Positions 1 through 7,869 of a stretch of DNA of 64,000 nucleotides are shown here, in pieces. The position numbers and the translations under genes are program-made. Source of the stretch: HGM04593 sp045646845 (GTDB lineage: Bacteria > Bacteroidota > Bacteroidia > Bacteroidales > Bacteroidaceae); NCBI GenBank assembly GCA_045646845.1, contig JAZRLO010000044.1:1-64000 (forward strand), given 5' to 3'. Within the stretch, counting starts at the first letter, position 1; every line of letters starts with the position of its first letter. The notes beneath the pieces were generated by a model, which made no database searches, was not told the origin of the DNA, and saw only the letters and a list, made by a program, of their open reading frames with translations.

Positions 1-867
1 ATTGAACGTGAGGAGAGATTTCTCTTATATGTATTTCAAGATTTCACACCCGGTATGGGTGCTCGCATGCCTTTGAACCAGGTTAAAGAGATGAGCGAAG
101 AAGAACATGCTGCATATATATACGAAACATACGAGGAATGCTTTGAACTAAACCAAATACGCTGGCTCAATGCCCATAGAGCTATAGCAATAACCAAAGA
201 GTACGAAAAGTGCGGAAAACCGATACAGGAACTGCTGCTCGCCGCTATGCAGGGAGTGAAGAACGCTGCATTTGCATATACCTTCAGCCCCAAGATAAGT
301 CTCGGCGATTTTGCCGCGCCAATCATACGCAGGCACATTGAGCAGTATTTGCAAACCGGCGAATCTTCATTTGCAGAACTTTACAAAGAATACAAGGAGA
401 TACTCGACAATGCCAAGCAAGCCTATGATGAGTACCGCAATTCCAAATGCAAGGTAATGTATAGCGTAATGCCGGAAAAAGCGATAATACATTTATTTGC
501 AAATAGCAAGATAAGCCGTTGCCATAAGGAGATAAGAAAGGCTGCCGATTATGTGGAGTGGAGACGGGTCGATGCAGCTACTCACCTGCCCGATGATTAT
601 GATGAGCGTGACAAGTTCATACGCACCGGGTCATTTAAGTTGCAGGATGCCCTCTACAATGGAGAATGTAAGGATTTTGTAAAATCTGTTACAGACGGCG
701 AGTGGTATATATGCACAGTGCCCGATGGAACGCGTGTGCCGGTGCGTGAACTTACCGACAGGAATTCAATGCGTGGGGCATTGGAGATTCTGTTGGAGAT
801 TCTGGAAAAGACTCCTGCTAGAAGAGTATTGAAATTCGACGATTGGCGTGCCGAAAACGGTATATAA
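1..867 (+). CDS. Unknown protein with a sigma-70 region-2-like stretch (5' end outside window)
   Basis: The frame is open from the first base, and the 18 residues before the ATG at 55 look like protein, so the gene probably starts upstream of the window; ATG 55 (270 aa) is the alternative start. Around residues 77-117, counted from base 1, the order ELLLAAMQG, then a phenylalanine-proline step, then a run ending PIIRRHIEQYL resembles region 2.1-2.2 of sigma-70 factors (DLIQEG, KFDP, YA.wWIR.AI). The rest of the protein, including the C-terminal basic/aromatic segment, I do not recognise, and no region-4 HTH is evident. It heads a run of seven plus-strand genes. The sigma-like relationship is seen by eye only and could be chance; a divergent sigma-like regulator or an unrelated helical protein are both possible. 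Confidence 0.55.
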   Translation: MEREERFLLYVFQDFTPGMGARMPLNQVKEMSEEEHAAYIYETYEECFELNQIRWLNAHRAIAITKEYEKCGKPIQELLLAAMQGVKNAAFAYTFSPKISLGDFAAPIIRRHIEQYLQTGESSFAELYKEYKEILDNAKQAYDEYRNSKCKVMYSVMPEKAIIHLFANSKISRCHKEIRKAADYVEWRRVDAATHLPDDYDERDKFIRTGSFKLQDALYNGECKDFVKSVTDGEWYICTVPDGTRVPVRELTDRNSMRGALEILLEILEKTPARRVLKFDDWRAENGI

Positions 868-1102
868 CCTTTAAAGAATAGGCAATATTCTGGGATTAAC
901 TCTCGGCTTTCAGCTTTAACCGCACTGTGTGCGATTGAACCTCGGCCTTAAGGCGACCTTGTCGCACTCCTTTATAAATCTAAAGGTTCAGTCGTCGCAA
1001 ACAACGCTAGCCCGCGTTGTCGTTGCGATTGAAAATAAATTTTCACTCACTCGCTTGCACGAGCTTTCACCTTTCCGTTTTCACCTTTCACCTTTCTATA
1101 GT
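868..1102 (+). other. Intergenic leader with TTTCACCTTT repeats
   Basis: This 235-base gap carries no convincing gene. An open frame runs through it from 929 into the next gene, but its translation is low-complexity and unlike protein. It contains three copies of TTTCACCTTT between 1065 and 1095, immediately before the ATG at 1103, and two GCGATTGAA copies (933 and 1024 regions). Such TTTCACCTTT tracts look like dispersed intergenic repeat material. No clear TAnnTTTG promoter was found. Confidence 0.4.
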
Positions 1103-1816
1103 ATGGACATTCTTTTAAAGACATACCGCGACAGCGTTGCAATAAAGCTCCCCGATGAGGAAGAGTGGAAGCGGATGCCTTTATATGAGAAACGCAGCGT
1201 TGAGGAAAGGCTTCAAATGCTTATAAAGGATATGAAGAACATTGGCAGCATTTACAATGTCAATCTGTTGCAGCTCCTACCCCGGCACTTGATGGCTGAG
1301 TATGACTACCCTTTCTGCGACATTGCCGATTTTGAGCAGCAGAGCATTGCCGCAGTAAAACAATTCTTTGCCACAGATGCCGAGAGGGCAAAACCCTACT
1401 CCAACGCAAGTACAAGACGCCGCAGGCAATACATTGAGGAACTTTATGCAGTATTTTCAGCAACAACAGGCTATAACCCGCCACTTTTTTTTGAGAAAAG
1501 GGCGGCAAATTCACTCGGAGCATACAACAACGAAAGAAACAAAATAATCCTTAACAAACTGTTGCTTGAGGAGGAGAACCCGCGAAAAATCATACGCACA
1601 CTGCTGCACGAGGCACGCCACGCTTTCCAGCGTTTTGCGGTGGAACATCCCTGGCGAGCCAAGCCCGACGAGAGCAACATCTATTCCTGGGAGTTCTGCA
1701 TTGAAAACTATATAAGTTCCGATGTCGATTTCAACATGTACCAAAGCCAACCCATCGAAGCCGATGCCGATGATTTTGCCGAGAGGGTTATGTTTAGCGG
1801 TCAAATCATATTTTGA
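1103..1816 (+). CDS. Putative HExxH zinc metallopeptidase, unknown family
   Basis: A 237-residue protein read from ATG 1103 (MDILLKTYRD); the same frame is open back to 929, but the added residues come from a repeat-rich leader and look non-coding. The key motif is LLHEARHAFQ, with H169, E170 and H173 as the expected two zinc histidines and catalytic glutamate of a zincin. About 45 residues later PIEADADDFA offers E219 as a likely third ligand, a spacing and wording reminiscent of gluzincin-like domains in toxin and ImmA-type proteins. There is no signal peptide or membrane segment, so it should act in the cytoplasm. It sits between the sigma-like gene and the AAA+ gene on the same strand. 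Substrate and family are not recognised; peptidase activity is inferred from the motif alone. Confidence 0.6.
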   Translation: MDILLKTYRDSVAIKLPDEEEWKRMPLYEKRSVEERLQMLIKDMKNIGSIYNVNLLQLLPRHLMAEYDYPFCDIADFEQQSIAAVKQFFATDAERAKPYSNASTRRRRQYIEELYAVFSATTGYNPPLFFEKRAANSLGAYNNERNKIILNKLLLEEENPRKIIRTLLHEARHAFQRFAVEHPWRAKPDESNIYSWEFCIENYISSDVDFNMYQSQPIEADADDFAERVMFSGQIIF

Positions 1817-1962
1817 CACAAATACACCATTTCATTTCTTATAAATTAAATCCACTCCACATCTTTTGTATATCCACGCATCCACCATTTTACAAACTTT
1901 AACACTTTTTCAACACATTGATATTCCTTGCGATACAAACGATTTTCAATCCAAATAACGAT

Positions 1963-2000
1963 TGACTTTGAAATTTTTTCCTTTTGTTTCTATATTATAC
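1963..2000 (+). promoter_or_regulatory. Promoter copy 1 (near-identical to 3900-3937)
   Basis: TTGACTTTG starts at 1963, and TATATTAT lies at 1991-1998 after a T-rich spacer. Read as a Bacteroidales promoter, TTTG is followed by 20 bases and TATATT, close to the TTTG-N19/20-TAnnTTTG consensus. The block recurs at 3900 with two mismatches over about 41 bases, while the flanks differ, which supports function. It places a start site about 15-20 bases before the AAA+ gene. Confidence 0.6.
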
Positions 2001-2019
2001 ATAAACGGATAGAAAAACT

Positions 2020-3669
2020 ATGGAAAAGAAAAGAAGCACAAAAAAGAAAATCACACTGTTGCAGGCTGTTGAAAAGGTCATTACACTTACCGAGGATTCA
2101 AAGCTCGACAAAAAGATTCTGCAAAAGGTGAAACCATACAGCAGTTTCCTTGCCGAGAGTTACGGCATAACAGAGATGCAGGCGGTGCTGTTCTGCGTGT
2201 GTCTTGAGAAAGGTCCCAACCGTGTGGATTTCAATGACCTTGCACGCTTCCTCGACCTCAACTGCATACACATGTACAGCTATGCCGACGACATTGCCGC
2301 CCTTGTGAACCATCGCCTGCTGCGCTACCGCAACGCTAAGACCGAGGATGAGTTCGATGTCTATCAACCCGTTATCAAGGCGTTAAGACATAACCAGGCA
2401 TACCATCAGCCAGCAATGAAGGGGCTCAACTGTGCACAGCTCTTTGACCAGATAGATTCAATCTTCAACGACCTTGGCAACAATAGCATAAACCCGGAGG
2501 AAGCAATAAGAAACATCAATCAACTCTTTGAGGACAATGGTGACATCAAGTTTGTAAAAGAGGTAAAGAGATACAACCTAAGCGACGAGAGCCTGTTGTT
2601 GTTGATGTTGTTCTGCCAAAAGCTGATAATAGATGACGACGACGATATACGCTTTCGCCAGATGGAGGACATCTTTGAATCGACAAGCGACTTCAACGAG
2701 TGCAAAGCAAAACTGCGTAGTGGGGAACACGCACTGATGGAACGCAACCTTGTAGAGCACATCTGCGTGAACGGCATTGCCGACAACACACGCTACAAAC
2801 TCACCGAGGAGGCCAAACGCTCGTTGCTGAGTGAAATGAAAATCAACACAAAGGAGGAAAATATTGCCGATCTGTTGCAGCACCGCACCATAACAGCAAA
2901 GGAGCTGTTCTACACACAGGGCATCGAGGACGAAGTGTCACGCCTTGCCACATTCTTTGCCCCCGAGAAATACAACGAGATATGCGAGCGTATGAAGCAG
3001 AAGGGATTCCGCCAAGGCTTTGCCTGCCTTTTCTATGGTGGCCCAGGCACGGGAAAAACCGAAACGGTATATCAGCTTGCACGCCAAACCGGGCGCGACA
3101 TCATGACGGTTGATGTTCCGCAAATAAAGAGCAAATGGGTGGGCGACAGCGAGAAGAACATAAAGGCACTCTTCGACCGATACCGCGACATTTCAAAGCG
3201 TTGCACACAAGCCCCGATACTGCTGTTCAACGAAGCCGATGCCATTATTGGCACACGCAAGAACGGTGCAACCAGTGCTGTAGATAAGATGGAGAACTCG
3301 ATTCAAAATATCATCTTGCAGGAGATGGAGACACTCGACGGCATTATGATTGCCACCACCAACCTGCAGGACAACCTTGACCCGGCTTTTGAGCGCCGCT
3401 TCCTCTACAAGATAAAGTTCGAGAAGCCCGACGAGAGCGTGCGTGCAAGAATTTGGCAGACAATGATTCCCGAACTCTCCACAGCCGATGCAGGTACCCT
3501 TGCTGCAAGCTACGACCTAAGCGGCGGACAGATTGAAAACATCGCACGCAAGCACGCCATAAACAGTGTGCTGTATGGTGAGCAGGAGCAAGCGCTCGAC
3601 ACCTTGATGCGTGACTGTGCCAACGAAAAACTCACAAACGCCCCCACACGCAACAGAGTAGGTTTTTAA
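2020..3669 (+). CDS. AAA+ family ATPase with N-terminal helical/winged-helix region
   Basis: A 549-residue protein. The C-terminal third is an AAA+ module: Walker A GGPGTGKT at residues 340-347, Walker B LLFNEAD at 401-407, sensor-1 region IATTN, the arginine-finger-like DPAFERRF, and a sensor-2 helical part. The usual aspartate of Walker B is replaced by asparagine (N404) while the catalytic glutamate is kept. The N-terminal 300 residues are mostly helical, start with a lysine-rich tail, and contain segments that could be winged-helix (TRYKLTEEAKRSLL). The module resembles the classic FtsH/katanin-type AAA fold, suggesting a hexameric remodeller. No peptidase domain is fused, but the upstream zincin gene could be a partner. 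It has its own promoter at 1963. Target unknown. Confidence 0.8.
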   Translation: MEKKRSTKKKITLLQAVEKVITLTEDSKLDKKILQKVKPYSSFLAESYGITEMQAVLFCVCLEKGPNRVDFNDLARFLDLNCIHMYSYADDIAALVNHRLLRYRNAKTEDEFDVYQPVIKALRHNQAYHQPAMKGLNCAQLFDQIDSIFNDLGNNSINPEEAIRNINQLFEDNGDIKFVKEVKRYNLSDESLLLLMLFCQKLIIDDDDDIRFRQMEDIFESTSDFNECKAKLRSGEHALMERNLVEHICVNGIADNTRYKLTEEAKRSLLSEMKINTKEENIADLLQHRTITAKELFYTQGIEDEVSRLATFFAPEKYNEICERMKQKGFRQGFACLFYGGPGTGKTETVYQLARQTGRDIMTVDVPQIKSKWVGDSEKNIKALFDRYRDISKRCTQAPILLFNEADAIIGTRKNGATSAVDKMENSIQNIILQEMETLDGIMIATTNLQDNLDPAFERRFLYKIKFEKPDESVRARIWQTMIPELSTADAGTLAASYDLSGGQIENIARKHAINSVLYGEQEQALDTLMRDCANEKLTNAPTRNRVGF

Positions 3670-3899
3670 GCAATCTAAACCTTTCTTTAAAAGAGAGGTT
3701 GGGTAAATATATTTTTTTAGTAATAATATAACAGTTGACTCGCGACTTTTTTCTTCGCTTTTCTCATATCAAATCAGCACGGTAGATTCCTGTATAGAAA
3801 CAGAGCAATCAACAGTGCAACACTATTTTAACAAACTTTAACTTATTATATATCATTGTATTTCAATGCTTTGAAAATTGTTTTTACTCCGATCGCCTC
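3670..3899 (+). other. AT-rich intergenic with weak hairpin after the AAA+ gene
   Basis: No gene seen. AACCT at 3678-3682 can pair with AGGTT at 3696-3700, followed further on by a T7 run near 3712, so a weak terminator is possible. The rest is AT-rich and leads into the second promoter copy. Confidence 0.35.
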
Positions 3900-3937
3900 T
3901 TGACTTTGAATTTTTTTCCTTTTGTTTCTATATTATA
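3900..3937 (+). promoter_or_regulatory. Promoter copy 2 (near-identical to 1963-2000)
   Basis: TTGACTTTG at 3900 is followed by the same T-rich spacer and TATATTATA as at 1963; only two substitutions are seen over about 41 bases. Because the in-frame ATG at 3939 falls inside the -10 region, translation of the next gene more likely starts at 3987. Confidence 0.6.
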
Positions 3938-3986
3938 TATGCGTGAGGCGAAAATAAATTATCAAGAACATATAAAAAACAGTATT

Positions 3987-4639
3987 ATGCTTATATTTGC
4001 AGGAGAGTGTCATCCACTCACAATGAGAGAATTTTTGGAGTGTAATTACCCTGAACTTTTGGAGGCTGCCGAGAGCGGATGCGCTGTATTGACCGAGTTG
4101 CAGAATGCCCTTGTGGAGTTGTTGCCTTTGTCAAAAAAAAGCTGCCAAGCAACATCGGGCAGCTTGCAGACATTGAAGCACAGGCAAACTTCATGGCATT
4201 CATCTACCACCATTCACTGTTTGCGTTTGCAGACAAAGCATATACCATGCTCAACACACAGTGTACTGCACTTGCAGAGGCATTGAATTCATGCCTTGAA
4301 AATGAGGAAAAAGATGCTGCCGACAAGTTGCAAAAGGCATTGAACGCATTGAGCAATATACCGTTTGAAAACCTGCTTGACCATGCTGCAACAGGTTTGC
4401 ATAGACTTGAAATTTTCAAGGATTACCTGCAAGAAAGACTGGATTTCAATGTAATTCCTGTATTCGATGCCACAGGCAAGCTCCGTGGCCATTGGAGTTT
4501 CCGTGACATCACAGGTACAATTGCAAGGCGTGGGCTATCGGACGAACAGTTGCTGGCAGACTGTATAAACGCACCGCTCCCCGGTGCTCCCACCATTGGC
4601 AAGGTTGTGGACGACGAGAGATTATTGCGTATATATTAA
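3987..4639 (+). CDS. Unknown protein split by a frameshift at an A8 run
   Basis: Two overlapping frames together make one protein. Frame one starts at ATG 3987 (MLIFAGECHP; ATG 4023 is an alternative) and reads sensibly to an A8 run at 4133-4140, after which its translation becomes meaningless and stops at 4286. The other frame is meaningless before the run and reads sensibly after it (KKKLPSNIGQLADIEAQ) to the stop at 4639. A minus-one slip on A AAA AAA, or one extra A, joins them into about 217 residues. The C-terminal half has helical, leucine-rich segments and ends in LPGAPTIGKV. No domain is recognised. The break may be programmed slippage, phase variation, a real inactivating mutation or a sequencing error; the sequence alone cannot decide. 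Confidence 0.6.
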
Positions 4640-4651
4640 CCACCTGATTTA

Positions 4652-5185
4652 ATGAATATGAGCGACGCTGAAAAAAAGATTCTTGACCAAATCAAGAAAC
4701 AGATGAAGGAACACGGACTGGTGTCCTACAAAGTTGGAGTTTTTGAGGGTTATATAGGTAAAATAAAGGTTACTCCAAAGGGGTGGCAACGGTTGCTTGT
4801 GCCCATAAAGGGCTATCACTATGACGACTACGAACTTCCCAAAATAATGCACCTTAAGGGCGAACTCTACTTTATAGTAAAAAAGGAACATCAAACCTAT
4901 GACGTTCCCTATAAAAAAGAGTTTTTCCGTTATACATGGGACGAGCTTGTCGATATGGTGGAAAGCACGCCATGGAGCATCAGGACTTATAGCTATGGCG
5001 GTAAAGGTCACACCACTTGGAGAACTGGGCTATTAAAAGCGATTGAACGGAGCCTGAGTTGTTACGATGCACACGAAGAGATAAAGACAAAATTGAGTGA
5101 GAGCCAGCTCGAAATCCTGTGCAAGATAATTGATGATGAAAAGAGCCTTCCCGAAAAGCTGATTGACAAGATGTTAGGATATTAA
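4652..5185 (+). CDS. Hypothetical soluble protein
   Basis: A 177-residue protein beginning MNMSDAEKK, with a second ATG two codons later. The N-terminal third is charged and helical, the middle is rich in aromatic and basic residues (YDVPYKKEFFRYTWDEL), and the C-terminus is an acidic-basic helical segment. There is no signal peptide, membrane helix or recognisable catalytic motif. It starts 12 bases after the frameshifted gene and ends 12 bases before the membrane protein, so the four genes to 6469 probably share a transcript with the promoter at 3900. I do not recognise its family. Confidence 0.65.
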   Translation: MNMSDAEKKILDQIKKQMKEHGLVSYKVGVFEGYIGKIKVTPKGWQRLLVPIKGYHYDDYELPKIMHLKGELYFIVKKEHQTYDVPYKKEFFRYTWDELVDMVESTPWSIRTYSYGGKGHTTWRTGLLKAIERSLSCYDAHEEIKTKLSESQLEILCKIIDDEKSLPEKLIDKMLGY

Positions 5186-5197
5186 TCAACACACACT

Positions 5198-5764
5198 ATG
5201 GATTACAAAAAAGTAGAACTTTTACAGAATATTTGGGGTGTGACGACAAACATCATAGGCTATAGTCTAATCGCTGCAGTCGTCATTCTTGGGGTGCAGA
5301 ACGGTTACCGTGGCACCACACACTTCACTGTGTTCTGTTGGGCAGCTGCTGTTTATTTTTTCAGCAAATACATTTTTAAGCCCAAATCAAGACATTGGTA
5401 TTCCAGAATCAAAAATTACAGGCGTGCAGCATTCCAAAGTGCCTTTGGAACAGGCGAGGTCCTTTTTGGTAACTTTGGAGACCTGTTGGGCAGAAGAGGG
5501 CACATAAGTTACTGTTTTTGGAGTATCTGTTATATTCCGCTGATACCTGTAGGTTGCTACAGTTTTGCCGGTACAGGCAGAAAAATGATTCAGATTATAG
5601 GTGATAAAATCACTGGGGATGGCGCATATGGCTTCATTACCTTGAGATGGGACTGGAAAGAGATTCTTTACATCTACATGAAGAACTGGAGCTTTGCCGT
5701 GATGGTGATTACTGTCATCAACACAATAATGTGGGATTATGTGAATCCTGCCATTTACGGATAA
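5198..5764 (+). CDS. Hypothetical membrane protein
   Basis: A 188-residue protein with hydrophobic segments near residues 12-33 and 42-58, a third around 102-122 (CFWSICYIPLIPVGCYSF) and a C-terminal one around 160-180, so three to four membrane passes are likely. The central loop is basic and aromatic with a glycine-rich part (FGTGEVLFGNFGDLLGRRG). No known transporter or enzyme motif was found. It lies 12 bases after the previous gene and 15 before the next, which suggests co-transcription. It may anchor a complex formed by neighbouring products, but that is a guess. Confidence 0.65.
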   Translation: MDYKKVELLQNIWGVTTNIIGYSLIAAVVILGVQNGYRGTTHFTVFCWAAAVYFFSKYIFKPKSRHWYSRIKNYRRAAFQSAFGTGEVLFGNFGDLLGRRGHISYCFWSICYIPLIPVGCYSFAGTGRKMIQIIGDKITGDGAYGFITLRWDWKEILYIYMKNWSFAVMVITVINTIMWDYVNPAIYG

Positions 5765-5779
5765 AAAAGAAATGAGAAA

Positions 5780-6469
5780 ATGAGACTCGTGTTGGAACCT
5801 CCGGTAAGAGACGATGGCAGGAAAACGATATTGTTCATCGATGACATTTTCGACAGCAATGAGTATCCGGCCTTGAAACCGGTGAAAGGAATGCTGGACA
5901 AAGAGTACTGTTGCCTTACGGCGCACAGGAACAGACGTCCCGATAGCACGGTAATGCTTGTCAGGGCATTTTGTATTGGAGAATACAGACCCGACCTCAT
6001 TGTCGCATACGGCAGCGGAGCAACCATTGCCGCACAAATAAAGGGTATTGACAAGGTGCTTGTAAAGCCATACTATGGCACAAGCGGTGTGCTCAAGGAC
6101 ATGCTTGGGGCAAAAAAGGAGAAGGTGAGGGTTGAATTGCCGAACTTTGAAAAGCCTGAATACCTGACCATAGCGCCTCCGATGGTGCAGGGCTACAAGC
6201 ATCTTGAGATAAACGCTTTCCAAAACGGCTACAACAACGGGGCGCATGCGCTCTTCTTCGCGCCGGACATTGACACGCCAGCCTATCAGGTGCAGATAAA
6301 GCATTTCGGCACTGCGCTCACCGTGCCGGGTGAGAGTCTTTATGACCCCGAAGGCATTGAAAGCGTCGCAAAGTTCATAAGGAATGTGATGGAGCTTAAA
6401 AAGGATGAAGTGAGGCCCGATGATGATGGCTTTTGCTTGGATGAGGCTTCTTTGGAGGGTTGGCTGTGA
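5780..6469 (+). CDS. Possible alpha/beta-hydrolase-like protein (YqiA/UPF0227-like)
   Basis: A 229-residue protein. It opens with a strand containing ILFIDDIFDS and has the segment PDLIVAYGSGATIAAQIKG, which sits like the nucleophile elbow of small esterases of the YqiA type, where a serine between glycines follows a beta strand. Here the serine is in YGSGA. A later strand, ALFFAPDID, and a C-terminal segment ending DPEGIESVAKFI could supply the acid and the end of the fold; histidine H204-region (QIKHFG) is a candidate third residue. This is pattern resemblance only. It is the last gene of the plus-strand run and ends 24 bases from the convergent hemW. Confidence 0.5.
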   Translation: MRLVLEPPVRDDGRKTILFIDDIFDSNEYPALKPVKGMLDKEYCCLTAHRNRRPDSTVMLVRAFCIGEYRPDLIVAYGSGATIAAQIKGIDKVLVKPYYGTSGVLKDMLGAKKEKVRVELPNFEKPEYLTIAPPMVQGYKHLEINAFQNGYNNGAHALFFAPDIDTPAYQVQIKHFGTALTVPGESLYDPEGIESVAKFIRNVMELKKDEVRPDDDGFCLDEASLEGWL

Positions 6470-6493
6470 TTTCAGCCTTATCAAGTTTTGTCG

Positions 6494-7627
6494 CTATTCG
6501 TTTATATATATCAAATCCCTTATCACGGCGTCGCTGATAAAGATACCTTTTTCGGTGAGTGACAGCGCGCCGTTTTCTTCTTTGAGGTTGCCGCAGAATA
6601 TGTGCTTGGCGGCAGCCTCCTGCATATAGCGGTTAAGCCTGTCGCAGAATGTGTTTTTCATCCACGCGAGCGGCACTCCGTCGGCGGTGCGCAGGCGTGT
6701 GAGGATGGTGTCGTTGTAGCGTTCTTCTTCGGTAAGATGCTCTATCTCGTAGTTGCGCTCTCCGCTCTCAATACCTTTTATATATTCTTTTATGTCTGCG
6801 ATGTTCCATTCGCGCGATGTTCCGTCGTAGGAGTGGGCTGCCGCTCCGCAACCTATGTAGAGAGTGCCGTTCCAGTAACTGCTGTTGTGGCGGCTTTCAT
6901 GTCCGGGAATCGCAAAATTGGAAATCTCGTAGTGGCGGTAACCGGCTGCTTTCATCTCCTCGATGAGCATCTGGAACTGTTCAACGTTCTCCTCTTCGCT
7001 CAGTTCGGCAACCTCTCCGCGTTCAAGGGCGCGGTAGAGCGGTGTGCCCTCTTCGTACATCAGGTTGTATGCCGACAGATGGTCGGGTCTCAGTGATATT
7101 GCCGTCTCAAGGTCGTGCTTCCAACTCTCTCTTGTTGAACCGGGGAGGGCGAACATTAGGTCTATGCTGATGTTTGCGTATCCGGCCGCACGGGCGTTGG
7201 CAACGGCTTGCCTTGCTTTTTCGGCATTGTGCCGGCGGCCGAGACGTTTGAGTTGCGAGTCGTCAAAGCTCTGTATGCCCATGCTTATGCGGTTGAAAGG
7301 CAGTTGCTTCAGTTCAGACAGGAATTCTTCCGTGAGATCGTCGGGGTTGCACTCTATTGTGATTTCTGCATTTCCGTTGACTGCGTAGGCCGCGTATATC
7401 GCATCGCATATCTTCCGCAGCAGTTCAACGGGAAGGGTCGAAGGTGTGCCTCCGCCAAAGTATATGGTGGAAATCTCCTCTCCGTGTGCGTAGTCGCGCC
7501 GCTTTGCAATCTCCTTGCATACGGCATCGACATATTGTTCCCTTATATTATATAAGGTGGAGGAGTAGAATGCGCAGTAGTTGCAACGCTGTTTGCAGAA
7601 AGGTATGTGGATATATAGACCTGCCAT
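6494..7627 (-). CDS. hemW: Radical SAM protein HemW (coproporphyrinogen oxidase-like)
   Basis: A 377-residue protein starting MAGLYIHIPFC. The cysteine motif CKQRCNYC (CxxxCxxC) near residues 11-18 binds the radical-SAM 4Fe-4S cluster, IYFGGGTPS is the SAM-binding stretch, and the HemN-like C-terminal domain follows. Members with this short N-terminus belong to the HemW branch, which in studied bacteria acts as a haem chaperone or insertase and not as a true coproporphyrinogen III oxidase. The length is normal for HemW. It is divergent from the EF-G paralogue; a -7-like TAACTTCG on the minus strand lies about 40 bases upstream of the start. It converges with the preceding plus-strand cluster. 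Confidence 0.9.
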   Translation of the reverse strand: MAGLYIHIPFCKQRCNYCAFYSSTLYNIREQYVDAVCKEIAKRRDYAHGEEISTIYFGGGTPSTLPVELLRKICDAIYAAYAVNGNAEITIECNPDDLTEEFLSELKQLPFNRISMGIQSFDDSQLKRLGRRHNAEKARQAVANARAAGYANISIDLMFALPGSTRESWKHDLETAISLRPDHLSAYNLMYEEGTPLYRALERGEVAELSEEENVEQFQMLIEEMKAAGYRHYEISNFAIPGHESRHNSSYWNGTLYIGCGAAAHSYDGTSREWNIADIKEYIKGIESGERNYEIEHLTEEERYNDTILTRLRTADGVPLAWMKNTFCDRLNRYMQEAAAKHIFCGNLKEENGALSLTEKGIFISDAVIRDLIYINE

Positions 7628-7700
7628 TTGTCACTTTATGTTAAAATTGCACTGCGAAGTTACTTTTTTTATCTCTTTTTGAAAAAACATTATCGTTCTA

Positions 7701-7732
7701 TTTGCTTTTGTTTGGAAAAATTCCTACATTGC
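7701..7732 (+). promoter_or_regulatory. Candidate promoter of the EF-G paralogue with long leader
   Basis: TTTG at 7701-7704 and TACATTGC at 7725-7732 are separated by 20 bases, close to the Bacteroidota consensus TTTG-N19/20-TAnnTTTG. This would give a leader of about 130 bases before the ATG at 7870. A long leader fits what is known for the Bacteroides EF-G2 gene, which is controlled by carbon availability. Seen by eye, not measured. Confidence 0.45.
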
Positions 7733-7869
7733 CAATCCAATTGAAACTTTAACTAACTAACCTTTGGAAACGGGAGTTGGGGATGATGCATGTAAAGACT
7801 GTCGTTAATGATGATGATTATTTGTTTTGTTGCTTATGCTCCTCTTTCCTTCATTAAAACAAAAATAGT

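Noticed and set aside
929..1102. Start of the zincin at 929
   Set aside because: The added 58 residues come from repeat-rich, low-complexity DNA with TTTCACCTTT copies; ATG 1103 gives a sensible protein.
5387..6484. Minus-strand open frame of 365 codons
   Set aside because: It overlaps two plus-strand genes of better coding character and shows no domain or sensible start; treated as a shadow.
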